This document shows positions 7,024 through 14,129 of a DNA stretch of 21,325 bases, piece after piece. Where the stretch lies: assembly GCA_045599965.1 (NCBI GenBank), contig JAZRXA010000068.1:1-21325 (forward strand). Direction: 5' to 3'. The DNA is from RGIG5612 sp045599965. Lineage in GTDB: Bacteria > Bacillota > Clostridia > Lachnospirales > Lachnospiraceae. The notes beneath the pieces were generated by a model, which did no database searches, was not told the DNA's origin, and worked only from the letters and a program-made list of their open reading frames with translations. Each line of letters starts with the position of its first letter. Position 1 is the stretch's first letter. The translations under genes and the position numbers were made by a program.

Positions 7024-7053
7024 GGTAAGCCTCCTCGTTAAATTGCTAAAAAT

Positions 7054-7082
7054 ATGATAATCTATTGCCCCATAAATAACAA
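7054..7082 (-). promoter_or_regulatory. Promoter of the peptide export operon
   Basis: On the minus strand TTGTTA (7077-7082), a 17-base spacer and TATCAT (7054-7059). The leader would be about 25 bases and contains the AGGAGG of the TTG-start adaptor gene. Confidence 0.6.
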
Positions 7083-7116
7083 GCCATTTCAATTTTCTTG
7101 TGATACAAACATTGAA

Positions 7117-7147
7117 TAAAAAAGCCTCGGCGTAAAACCGAGGCTTT
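7117..7147 (-). terminator. Terminator of the flavoprotein gene
   Basis: A perfect 10-bp stem AAAGCCTCGG (7121-7130) with CCGAGGCTTT (7138-7147), read on the minus strand and followed by a six-T run. It separates the flavoprotein gene from the export operon promoter. Confidence 0.92.
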
Positions 7148-7168
7148 AGTTTTAGTATTAACAATTTA

Positions 7169-8116
7169 TTAGATTGTTGGGAATTGAAGAGCTTTCATTT
7201 CAGCTATCTTAGCTGGAAGTTCTGGATTTGTTTCCATGTTCTTGAAGAAGTCAATTCTTGTAGCAATGATTTCTTCAAGGTGGTAAGCTCTAGATTCGTT
7301 AACGTTTCTGTCACGGCTAAGACCTGTTTCAGGAACGAGTTCAAATTTACCATCTTTAAGTTCAAGACCAGCACCACAAACTGCACACTCGTATGGGAAC
7401 TTAACTCCATCCCAGTGAACATCGCCACGGAATACTAAGCCACCATGACAGTTAGGGCAGAGACCTAAATCAGGATCGCCAAGCCAATGTCTTTGCTCAA
7501 ATGGAGTGTTGATAGCTTCAACAAGGTTTTCACCCATCTTAGCACATCTATCAAGATGATCTTGACGTAAGCAGATGTTACCAGGACGACCAACTCTAGT
7601 TACCATGTACTCATCGATAACTTGGATTGATTGTGTAAACATTGTAGCTGCAAGTGATTCAAGAGCAAATCCTTGCCAATCGTGGCATGAACCACCAACG
7701 CAGATAAGACCGCAGCAAAGATGTGGATCTTTTTCAACAATACCAATCTTAATAAGGAAAGCAAGCTCATAAGCTAAGAATCTTTGAGCGAACTTCATAT
7801 AAAGAGCACTTGGTGTTAAGTCGTATGTAGGAACACCAATGATGATACCATCTTGTCTTTGGAATACGTCCATAATCTTTTGCATATCATCTTTGTCTTT
7901 AAGAACGCAACCAGGATATGTATCACGTTTGCCCATTTCAACTTCACCCATTGTCATTGTACAGCTTTCGCAACCTGTACATGGAAGGATGTCGTAATCA
8001 AAAAGGTTAATAAATGTACACTCTGCACCCTTGTCTTGAGCTGCCTTAAGAGCTGTTTTAACAGCAAAATCGCTGTTACCGTTGTGTCTTCCGGCACTAA
8101 TACCTAAAATTTTCAT
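7169..8116 (-). CDS. Flavodoxin-fold iron-sulfur/zinc-ribbon flavoprotein (NAD(P)H-dependent FMN reductase-like)
   Basis: This 315-residue protein begins with a flavodoxin-like FMN fold: MKILGISAGRHNGNSDFAV supplies the FMN phosphate loop and GVPTYDLTPSALYMKF a second FMN contact. Cys46, Cys49 and Cys52 (PCTGCESC), with Cys70 further on, resemble the compact cluster motif of archaeal iron-sulfur flavoprotein Isf, though the last spacing is longer. A Cys-Cys pair at 134-135 and C139/C144 add to an unusual thiol count. A zinc ribbon (CPNC at 220-223, CAVC at 244-247) lies near the C-terminus. It is probably a cytosolic low-potential electron carrier or reductase; the substrate is unknown. AAGGAG precedes the ATG and it is monocistronic between its own promoter and terminator. 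Usual family members have about 180-220 residues, so the zinc-ribbon tail is an extension. Confidence 0.78.
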   Translation of the reverse strand: MKILGISAGRHNGNSDFAVKTALKAAQDKGAECTFINLFDYDILPCTGCESCTMTMGEVEMGKRDTYPGCVLKDKDDMQKIMDVFQRQDGIIIGVPTYDLTPSALYMKFAQRFLAYELAFLIKIGIVEKDPHLCCGLICVGGSCHDWQGFALESLAATMFTQSIQVIDEYMVTRVGRPGNICLRQDHLDRCAKMGENLVEAINTPFEQRHWLGDPDLGLCPNCHGGLVFRGDVHWDGVKFPYECAVCGAGLELKDGKFELVPETGLSRDRNVNESRAYHLEEIIATRIDFFKNMETNPELPAKIAEMKALQFPTI

Positions 8117-8163
8117 AACGTTTCTCCTTTTTTAATATATATTTGCAAATATAATTACAATTT

Positions 8164-8192
8164 ATTATATCACTGTCCGATTTCTTATACAA
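8164..8192 (-). promoter_or_regulatory. Promoter of the flavoprotein gene
   Basis: On the minus strand TTGTAT (8187-8192), a 17-base spacer and a consensus TATAAT (8164-8169), leaving a leader of about 40 bases. Confidence 0.65.
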
Positions 8193-8236
8193 TCTACAAA
8201 TGGGGTAATTTTGTTCATGTTTCGGACGATTTTTTA

Positions 8237-8265
8237 TTTACGAATTACATAATTGATTCTATAAT
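8237..8265 (+). promoter_or_regulatory. Promoter of the homocysteine methyltransferase gene
   Basis: TTTACG (8237-8242), 17 bases, then consensus TATAAT (8260-8265). The predicted start is near 8272, only about 28 bases before the ATG, so there is no room for a SAM riboswitch or T-box in the leader. Confidence 0.55.
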
Positions 8266-8299
8266 GTAATGTAATTTATTAATATAAGGTCGGCGAATC

Positions 8300-9178
8300 A
8301 TGAACAAACAAGAATTTAAAAATTTTTCCGAAAACAAAATAATTCTTCTCGACGGTGCGACAGGCTCGTTCTTAATTGATGCGGGAATGCCTGCTAATTG
8401 TTGTGTTGAGGATTGGATTTGCGACCATGAAAGCGTACTCGTAAAATTGCAAGAAAAATATGTAGCCGCTGGAAGTAATATTATTTATGCCCCTACATTC
8501 GGTGCGAATCGCGGACGCCTTAGCACGCATCATAAAGAAGGCGACATAGTCCGTCTCAATACTACTCCTGTTAAATTTTCGAAAAAGGCTGCTGCCGGCA
8601 AAGCTTTAGTCGCTGGTAACCTTTCTATGACAGGAACGTTATTAATTGAAGAAGATGCTTTCGATAATATCGTCGAAATATATAAAGAACAGATAAAAAT
8701 TTTGGCTGACGCCGGGGTTGATCTTTTGGCGATTGAGACAATGGCTAATGCGAAGGAGGCTTTAGCTGCAGCGATTGCGGCAAAAGAAGTATGCGACCTT
8801 CCTGTTATGCTAAGCCTTTCTTATGAAGATAGTGGCCACAGTTATTACGGCGACACTCCCGAAAAGGCAGTTGAACTCTTAAAAGATACTGGCATCGATG
8901 TTATTGGTGCGAATTGCTCCGTTGGGCCAGAGAAGATGGTAGATGTAATTAAGAAATATAGAGAACTTACTGATTTACCAATTCTTGCAAAGCCAAACGC
9001 AGGACTTCCAAAGCCGAGTCCGCATGGCAAATTCCAATATGATCTTTCTGATGATAACTTTGCTATTTTGATGATTCAATTAATTGAGGCCGGGGCAACG
9101 TTCGTCGGCGGATGTTGTGGCACGAGCCCTTCATATATTGAAAAACTTCAGATGTTAGTAAATAATATGATGCTATAA
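8300..9178 (+). CDS. Homocysteine S-methyltransferase family protein (MetH N-domain-like)
   Basis: The 292-residue product is a single TIM-barrel Hcy-binding domain. It opens with ILLDGATGSFL, and the three zinc ligands are present: Cys206 in GANCSVGP and Cys272-Cys273 in GGCCGTSP. APTFGANRGRL matches the barrel motif of the MetH N-terminal region. Such enzymes transfer a methyl group to homocysteine thiolate to give methionine. The methyl donor cannot be read from sequence: in short clostridial forms it may be a corrinoid protein or methyl-THF partner encoded elsewhere, or S-methylmethionine. An AAGG lies about 10 bases before the ATG, a rather long spacing. It is monocistronic with a promoter and terminator of its own, divergent from the flavoprotein gene. 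Confidence 0.88.
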   Translation: MNKQEFKNFSENKIILLDGATGSFLIDAGMPANCCVEDWICDHESVLVKLQEKYVAAGSNIIYAPTFGANRGRLSTHHKEGDIVRLNTTPVKFSKKAAAGKALVAGNLSMTGTLLIEEDAFDNIVEIYKEQIKILADAGVDLLAIETMANAKEALAAAIAAKEVCDLPVMLSLSYEDSGHSYYGDTPEKAVELLKDTGIDVIGANCSVGPEKMVDVIKKYRELTDLPILAKPNAGLPKPSPHGKFQYDLSDDNFAILMIQLIEAGATFVGGCCGTSPSYIEKLQMLVNNMML

Positions 9179-9182
9179 AAGA

Positions 9183-9208
9183 AAAACCAGCTGAAAACAG
9201 CTGGTTTT
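9183..9208. terminator. Bidirectional terminator between convergent genes
   Basis: An 11-bp stem AAAACCAGCTG (9183-9193) with CAGCTGGTTTT (9198-9208), loop AAAA. T-rich tracts follow on both strands; it serves the methyltransferase gene and the TM2 gene. Confidence 0.88.
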
Positions 9209-9229
9209 AATTTTGCTATATTTTTGTTC

Positions 9230-9616
9230 TTATCTAGCGTACTTTTTATTTGTGAATGTAATATCTTCATAATCTGCAAATGAATCACCATAAGCTTTAA
9301 CTAATCCGATAATCCAATCAACAAATGCCCAAACTCCTGCGCCACCGCATGTAATAAGTTTAAGGATTCCAAGTCCAACCTGGCCTCTCATAAATCTGTC
9401 TACGCCAAGATAGCCAAAAAGGAATGTACCTACCCAAACAAAAACGTGTTTATTAATATATTTTTCACCAGGAACACGTGATGGTTGGTTATCATAGTAA
9501 GTTGTAGGTTCAGGTTTAGATAAAAGATCTGCTTTCTTTTGATTGAACTCTTCTTCTGTAATAACTCCTTGGTCTAACAAATCTTTATATTTTTGAATTT
9601 CTTCTGCATTACTCAT
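9230..9616 (-). CDS. SHOCT-like plus TM2 domain membrane protein
   Basis: The 128-residue product opens with a SHOCT-like short helical domain (YKDLLDQGVITEEEFNQKK, residues 10-28), an oligomerisation or leash motif. A Pro/Tyr-rich linker and a TM2 domain follow: helix 1 at about 57-71, the GxxGxDRFxxG turn (68-78), and helix 2 at about 82-108. TM2 proteins are small bacterial membrane proteins of unknown function with two helices. The SHOCT-TM2 combination is common in Firmicutes. An AAGGAG lies 7 bases before the ATG, with its own promoter upstream. Nothing nearby suggests a pathway. Confidence 0.85.
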   Translation of the reverse strand: MSNAEEIQKYKDLLDQGVITEEEFNQKKADLLSKPEPTTYYDNQPSRVPGEKYINKHVFVWVGTFLFGYLGVDRFMRGQVGLGILKLITCGGAGVWAFVDWIIGLVKAYGDSFADYEDITFTNKKYAR

Positions 9617-9645
9617 AATACTTCTCCTTTTAATTTTATATTAAT

Positions 9646-9675
9646 ATTATAAATAAAAAATACCTCTTTAATCAA
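9646..9675 (-). promoter_or_regulatory. Promoter of the TM2 protein gene
   Basis: On the minus strand TTGATT (9670-9675), 18 bases, then consensus TATAAT (9646-9651). The predicted start gives a leader of about 25 bases ending in AAGGAG. Confidence 0.65.
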
Positions 9676-9710
9676 CTGTTTTGCCTAAAAAATATAGGTT
9701 TATCCACTAT

Positions 9711-10784
9711 TTAGGAATCTCTTCTTTCTCTAATATTTTCGCGGACGGTACTTCTTAAGTTTCTAATAGCAAATCTTATGCTTTGCTTATCGTCTTCGTC
9801 CATGTTTCTAAAACTTCTAATTAATGGAATTATATTTCTTACCGTAAATACATCTTCCACAGTTTTATTTTTATCAAGAAGCTTAAATACTGTCTCGATA
9901 AACTGTTCCTTTTCTTCAAAACTCATCCCTTCAATCCACTCCCGAACATTCTCGTTAGTGTATTGGCCTATCGGAGTGATACCTTCTAAATATTTTAAGT
10001 CGTCACGTTTTATTTCCCATGTAAAGAGTGGATGTTGCGAAAAGCCGTTCGACTGATAGCTTTCGATAACATTGATTTTTTCTTTGTGTTCTAAGAGCAT
10101 TCCAATAATTGAAGATTGAGGAACAATTGTTTTGACTTTTGATTGAACTTTATCAAAAACAGGATTTTGAATAACAACGCTATTAAAGCCAGGTCCGTCA
10201 AAGTTGTACACTAATTTTATTTGGTCAAAAAGGTCCTCATCGCAAAAAGCGCTACTAAAAACAGCAAGATTGCCGCCCTTCGAATGGCCACCTACAATAG
10301 CGTTGGTCTTGAAAAATCTAAGCACAGTGTTTAGGTAGCTAAGCGCGAGTTTTTGTGCGGGAACTTCGTCATTGTATGCAAGGTCCATATTTTCTTTCCA
10401 GCCAATTAAATTTTTATCGGTGCCACGAAAGGCAATATAAAGTTCGTCATTATCTAGCACAAAAACGAGCGCGCTAAATTGACTTTCAAGCTCAACATTA
10501 ACATCATTTACAAACCCGCAAAGTTTTATATTGTCATAGCGGCAAGAATTTAAAATAGATTTTGCAAGAGGAATATCCCTCGGGTCATGCATCGGAACAT
10601 TTTTCTTAATGACAGCCTTGCACATCTCCTTAAGAGAAACGCCCTCGCTAAAATCAGCGGGCACAATATCTTCCATCGGAAAGTACGAAAGCTCGCAAAA
10701 AATCATCGCATCAACAATATTAAAATCAGAAAAGGAGAAAGGCACATCGCCTCTCCAGTTAATATAATCAACAATATTAGCCAT
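9711..10784 (-). CDS. DUF2974 (Mbeg1-like) alpha/beta hydrolase
   Basis: The ATG at 10784 is chosen because GAGGTG sits just upstream. The open frame extends 12 codons further, but that part runs into the 66-bp repeat. The product has 357 residues and starts MANIVDYINWRGDVPFSF, a typical DUF2974 opening. FRGTDKNLIGWKEN (119-132) is lipase-like, and the nucleophile elbow GGHSKGGN places the likely catalytic Ser at 168. NFDGPGF and a later SQHPLF supply candidate Asp and His. There is no signal peptide, so it should be cytosolic. Members are annotated as lipase-like without a proven substrate. It lies downstream of the acyl carrier protein gene in the same direction, but a 182-base repeat-filled gap makes co-transcription uncertain. 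Confidence 0.8.
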   Translation of the reverse strand: MANIVDYINWRGDVPFSFSDFNIVDAMIFCELSYFPMEDIVPADFSEGVSLKEMCKAVIKKNVPMHDPRDIPLAKSILNSCRYDNIKLCGFVNDVNVELESQFSALVFVLDNDELYIAFRGTDKNLIGWKENMDLAYNDEVPAQKLALSYLNTVLRFFKTNAIVGGHSKGGNLAVFSSAFCDEDLFDQIKLVYNFDGPGFNSVVIQNPVFDKVQSKVKTIVPQSSIIGMLLEHKEKINVIESYQSNGFSQHPLFTWEIKRDDLKYLEGITPIGQYTNENVREWIEGMSFEEKEQFIETVFKLLDKNKTVEDVFTVRNIIPLIRSFRNMDEDDKQSIRFAIRNLRSTVRENIRERRDS

Positions 10785-10808
10785 AAACACCTCAAGTTTG
10801 TGTCGCGA

Positions 10809-10874
10809 GCGAAGCCGCATGACTCGTTGTAGATGCCATTGGCTGGCATCGGAAACGAGTTATCGGTTCGCGAA
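10809..10874. repeat. 66-bp hairpin repeat, copy 1
   Basis: Identical over 66 bases to 10897-10962, with a 22-base AT-rich spacer between the copies. Internal pairing: ACTCGTT with AACGAGT enclosing GATGCCA/TGGCATC (loop TTGGC), and an outer GCGAAGCCG with CGGTTCGC. It lies between the carrier-protein and hydrolase genes on the minus strand. A REP/BIME-like role (transcript stability, processing or partial termination) is possible. Confidence 0.85.
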
Positions 10875-10896
10875 CAAAACTAAAAATTTATCATAA

Positions 10897-10962
10897 GCGA
10901 AGCCGCATGACTCGTTGTAGATGCCATTGGCTGGCATCGGAAACGAGTTATCGGTTCGCGAA
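10897..10962. repeat. 66-bp hairpin repeat, copy 2
   Basis: Perfect copy of 10809-10874 in direct orientation. It ends 3 bases from the stop codon of the acyl carrier protein gene. Perfect identity of two strong hairpins suggests a recent duplication or ongoing gene conversion. Confidence 0.85.
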
Positions 10963-10965
10963 TCA

Positions 10966-11208
10966 TTAGCAAAGATGCTTTAAAGTCGCATCGACCATTT
11001 CACCAACATTTTTGAATTCGGAGATTTCTCCAACATTGAATTTTATATTAAACACATTTTCAATTTCATGCACAACGCTAAGATGCGCAAGCGAATCCCA
11101 CCCGTCAACATCTATAGCCGCAGTCGAATCTGTAACAGTAAGTTCATCATCTTCAAATTCGTCGCGTAAAATTTCTACAATTTTATCAAAAATTTCTTCT
11201 CTATTCAT
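10966..11208 (-). CDS. Acyl carrier protein of the MBOAT/FkbH operon
   Basis: The 80-residue four-helix carrier has GWDSLAHLSVV with Ser39 as the 4'-phosphopantetheine site. Length, acidity and the leading helix (REEIFDKIVEILRDEF) are typical of stand-alone carriers such as DltC or polyketide ACPs; the fatty-acid AcpP usually has DSLDxVE at the Ser, not seen here. Its ATG overlaps the stop of the FkbH-like gene by one base (TAATG), with GGAGG 7 bases upstream, so the two are translationally coupled. It is therefore the probable acceptor of the acyl group loaded by the FkbH-like protein and the donor to the MBOAT enzyme. It is the last gene of the operon. Confidence 0.88.
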   Translation of the reverse strand: MNREEIFDKIVEILRDEFEDDELTVTDSTAAIDVDGWDSLAHLSVVHEIENVFNIKFNVGEISEFKNVGEMVDATLKHLC

Positions 11209-12932
11209 TAAAGGTCCTCCGCGATGAAATTATTCTTATTAGAATATTCATCAACATTAATCCAATATCTATTTTCGCCATTTTCGTTAAACCCAAAAGT
11301 CTTATAAATATCTTTTACCATCGAGTTTTTTGGGGTTGGAATATATTCGGCGCTTACTTTCTTAAAGCCCTTCGCTTTTGCGGTTTCAATAAACTTATTA
11401 ACTATAAACTCTTCCATGCCTCTTTTAAGAACGCGGCAGCTCATAAGCCATGTGTCAACAAAAATTTCTTCATCAGAAACTTTTTCCATAATTACAACGC
11501 CAGTCAAACCATGGTCGCCAAATTTATCTTTTAGAGTATAGTAAAGCGTGATGTAATTATCATCATTTGCTATTTTCTCAATCTCGTCTTCTGTATATCT
11601 TACAGTTCTTAAATTAAATTGATTAGAGCGTTGGGTAAGCTGCGCAATTCTAGGAAAGCGCACCTTTTCAAAAGGTTTAGCCTCGCCGACCATCTCTAAA
11701 CTTTCTAAATAATCATCAATCGAAGTGTAAGACATCTGCGATTTTTTTCTTTCAAACTCAGCTTGGTATTGAGACGTTCTGTCAGCACTTTCTCCGGCGA
11801 ATGAAACTGTGTCGAATAAATTAAGGCTTTGTAAATAACCTAAATATTCAGCAGGGTTTTCAGGAAGATCAGGAACTTCGATATCCGGAATAATACTCTT
11901 AACAAGATTTCTTTCGAAAGGATTATCATCAATAAAAACTATTGAATCCATTCCGATATTCAAACTTTCTTGAATTAATTTTATGTTCGACGCTTTGTCA
12001 TCCCAGTTTGCAACGAAGACTGAAATATCCGAAAGTTTAAGAATCATCTCATCATGTTGCTCGAATGGTTCTTTTGCAATGTCTTCATTATTTTTGCTGC
12101 AAACCGCAAGAATTACGCCGAGTTCTTTTAACTGCTTAAGCCATCTTTGTAAATCTGTGTAAACATGTCCCGACTTTAATTCACCTATTTGAATGCCACC
12201 AAGGCCATCATCTCCAATAACACCACCCCAAAGCGTGTTGTCTAAATCTAAAATAACACACTTCTTAATTTTACCTTCCATCGCTTTTAATACACCGACA
12301 ACTTCTTTTGCGACATAAGGAAGTGCTTCCATCGCAATTGTCATCTTTGCATTATAGTAAAGCGAAGGATCATAAAAATCTTTTTGACCGAGGCTAATTT
12401 GCACAGAAAGCAAATCAACAGGGTAGATATTGCTTCTATTTTTAGCTTCTTCTTCGAGTAAGAAGTTTAATTTTCTAATTTGATAAATAAACGAATATTC
12501 AACTTTTGCGGAATAGTTTCCAAGAGCCTTATCATCAATTTCCGTAAAGTTTGGTTGTAAAATTCTAGCCTTCGAATTTGTACTAATTAAATCCCAATAA
12601 CCAACAAGTTTTTTTATCATCTCTTCAGCAAAGTCTTTGCGCAAAGCTAAAGGCATATCTAAAAACTCTTCATATATTTTATCTGTTGCGACAAATAAAA
12701 TTATGTCTTCTGGTTCAAACGCATAAACTTCTGAAGTCTTATCTAAAAGTTGTGCATCGATTTGGTTATAGTCCGCATCAAAAACATTAAGGTTTAAGCC
12801 TTCTAATTTTCCATAACCTTCTATAGCTGTCGCCAAAAATTGTGTTGCGCAATTTCCTAAAACCGCCAACTTTATTTCGCGAGAATCTACAATATTTTTT
12901 GTTGCTTTTTTTACTTCCTTAAAAGTATACAT
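11208..12932 (-). CDS. FkbH-like HAD-IIIC protein (acyl/glyceryl-ACP loading enzyme)
   Basis: This 574-residue protein matches FkbH-type enzymes. The first ~210 residues form an SGNH-like domain starting KLAVLGNCATQF. The HAD-IIIC core follows: DLDNT (229-233) with nucleophile Asp229 and acid/base Asp231, LWGGVIGDDG, motif II CSKN (278-281), and IDDNPFERN (334-342). The C-terminal GNAT-like part has LTQRSNQFNLRT and WLMSCRVLKRGME (Cys499), both family hallmarks. Characterised FkbH members take D-1,3-bisphosphoglycerate, remove phosphate and load glycerate onto a carrier protein, giving glyceryl-ACP. The carrier is encoded next door with a TAATG overlap. All key residues are intact. An AGGA precedes the ATG, 3 bases after the DHHW gene. 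The glyceryl substrate is inferred from the family. Confidence 0.87.
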   Translation of the reverse strand: MYTFKEVKKATKNIVDSREIKLAVLGNCATQFLATAIEGYGKLEGLNLNVFDADYNQIDAQLLDKTSEVYAFEPEDIILFVATDKIYEEFLDMPLALRKDFAEEMIKKLVGYWDLISTNSKARILQPNFTEIDDKALGNYSAKVEYSFIYQIRKLNFLLEEEAKNRSNIYPVDLLSVQISLGQKDFYDPSLYYNAKMTIAMEALPYVAKEVVGVLKAMEGKIKKCVILDLDNTLWGGVIGDDGLGGIQIGELKSGHVYTDLQRWLKQLKELGVILAVCSKNNEDIAKEPFEQHDEMILKLSDISVFVANWDDKASNIKLIQESLNIGMDSIVFIDDNPFERNLVKSIIPDIEVPDLPENPAEYLGYLQSLNLFDTVSFAGESADRTSQYQAEFERKKSQMSYTSIDDYLESLEMVGEAKPFEKVRFPRIAQLTQRSNQFNLRTVRYTEDEIEKIANDDNYITLYYTLKDKFGDHGLTGVVIMEKVSDEEIFVDTWLMSCRVLKRGMEEFIVNKFIETAKAKGFKKVSAEYIPTPKNSMVKDIYKTFGFNENGENRYWINVDEYSNKNNFIAEDL

Positions 12933-12935
12933 AAC

Positions 12936-14114
12936 TTATTTCCTTAACAGTGCTGATGCATTTATTTCTTCTAGTGCATCTGCAAGGTTTCTTTCGGATA
13001 TATCTAAAATGACAACATCCGGTTTAATTAAATTTACCATATCTGCATCAATTTTATAATCCCAAATAAATGTTTCGCTAGAAAAATTTTCTGCAAAAGC
13101 TTCTAATAAGCACTGACCTAGCATAGAATCGCCATATATTAAAACATTCTTGCCTTCTACCTGCTCGTTTTTGAAAATTCTACAAAGTCTTCCTTTTACG
13201 TCCTTACTTTCAGCAAGGCTAAACATTTTATCGTAAAGTTCGTTGCCTTTTATTAGCTCTATCGCTTTTGGATTTAATATTTTTATATTTCTAACTTCTT
13301 CAGAAATTCTTTCACCTGATAATTTAATTGGCCCAATCAGCTTTGATAAATCGCCAATGACTTTTTCGCGTTCAGTAAATTCTACACTTAAGTTATCCCC
13401 ATTTACTAATTGCCAATTGTTCAAATCTGAAATTATTTTTTTATAAGCTATATAACGTCCGGTGTATGACCAATGAGAATCTGTCTTGAAGAATAAATTT
13501 TCTTCACTGTTTTCTTTTTTGGCAAGAAACGTTTCTTTTAGTCTAATAATTTTTATATCGCTATTCGCCTCTAAATAATTTGCAAAAATATCAGTTGGAG
13601 TTTTTCCCACTTCATAATTTCCGCTAGCAATAAACTCAGGATAAATACTCACCTTGCTAGGCGGAAGAATTAAAACATAATCAATATTTTGCGCTGCCAA
13701 TCTTTTACTAATTTCAATCTGATCTGCTACATATTGCTTTAAGTGGCTCTCGTCAAAATTAGGATAGCCTCCCTTTGCAATTTCAAGATTATTTTCGTTA
13801 TCGTAATAAAGCCACCCGTCCTTTCCAATCTCGACGTTAGCATTTGTTCTATTAAAAATATTATAATTTATCGTGCTGCTTAAAGTAAAATACGCCTCGC
13901 GCAAACCAAGATTATCTTCGAACCATGTTTTTAGGTCTTGATGCAACGAGCTAGAAACTTTGCCCGTAGAGTCCACAATTTTTGGAAACGATGCAAGCTG
14001 CCTATTTTCTGAAACCGAAAGTTTTCCTTCTTTCCAATTAAATAAAATCAAGGACGCGGCTATTACGACGCAAAATACTATCGCGATAATTATTCTACTA
14101 ATATTCTTTTTCAT
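12936..14114 (-). CDS. DHHW/AlgJ-like SGNH protein (O-acyl transfer partner of MBOAT)
   Basis: The 392-residue protein is anchored by one N-terminal helix (residues 5-25), with the rest outside the cell. It is a variant of the AlgJ/AlgX/DHHW fold: NRQLASFP and WFEDNLGLREAY near the start, the DxHW motif as DSHW (212-215), and GDS (328-330) as the candidate nucleophile block. Ser330, Asp212 and His214 would form a triad as in AlgX. In AlgI/AlgJ and DltB/DltD systems such a protein receives or transfers the acyl group handled by the membrane O-acyltransferase onto the extracellular polymer. AGGAGGG lies 6 bases before the ATG and the MBOAT stop lies 15 bases upstream, so the pair is co-expressed. 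Confidence 0.85.
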   Translation of the reverse strand: MKKNISRIIIAIVFCVVIAASLILFNWKEGKLSVSENRQLASFPKIVDSTGKVSSSLHQDLKTWFEDNLGLREAYFTLSSTINYNIFNRTNANVEIGKDGWLYYDNENNLEIAKGGYPNFDESHLKQYVADQIEISKRLAAQNIDYVLILPPSKVSIYPEFIASGNYEVGKTPTDIFANYLEANSDIKIIRLKETFLAKKENSEENLFFKTDSHWSYTGRYIAYKKIISDLNNWQLVNGDNLSVEFTEREKVIGDLSKLIGPIKLSGERISEEVRNIKILNPKAIELIKGNELYDKMFSLAESKDVKGRLCRIFKNEQVEGKNVLIYGDSMLGQCLLEAFAENFSSETFIWDYKIDADMVNLIKPDVVILDISERNLADALEEINASALLRK

Positions 14115-14129
14115 GCTGCGCCCTCCTTT

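Noticed and set aside
7024..7164. Longer start of the HlyD-like gene at 7164
   Set aside because: The extension covers the terminator of the previous gene and the operon promoter; AGGAGG points to TTG 7023.
8175..8227. Inverted GTCCGA / TCGGAC between the divergent flavoprotein and methyltransferase genes as an operator pair
   Set aside because: Six-base arms 41 bases apart are expected by chance at this scale; no further symmetry is visible.
8272..8299. SAM riboswitch or T-box upstream of the homocysteine methyltransferase gene
   Set aside because: The predicted leader is about 28 bases and contains none of the conserved core elements.
10785..10820. Twelve-codon N-terminal extension of the DUF2974 gene
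   Set aside because: The extension is encoded by the end of the 66-bp repeat; the ATG at 10784 has GAGGTG upstream and matches the family N-terminus.
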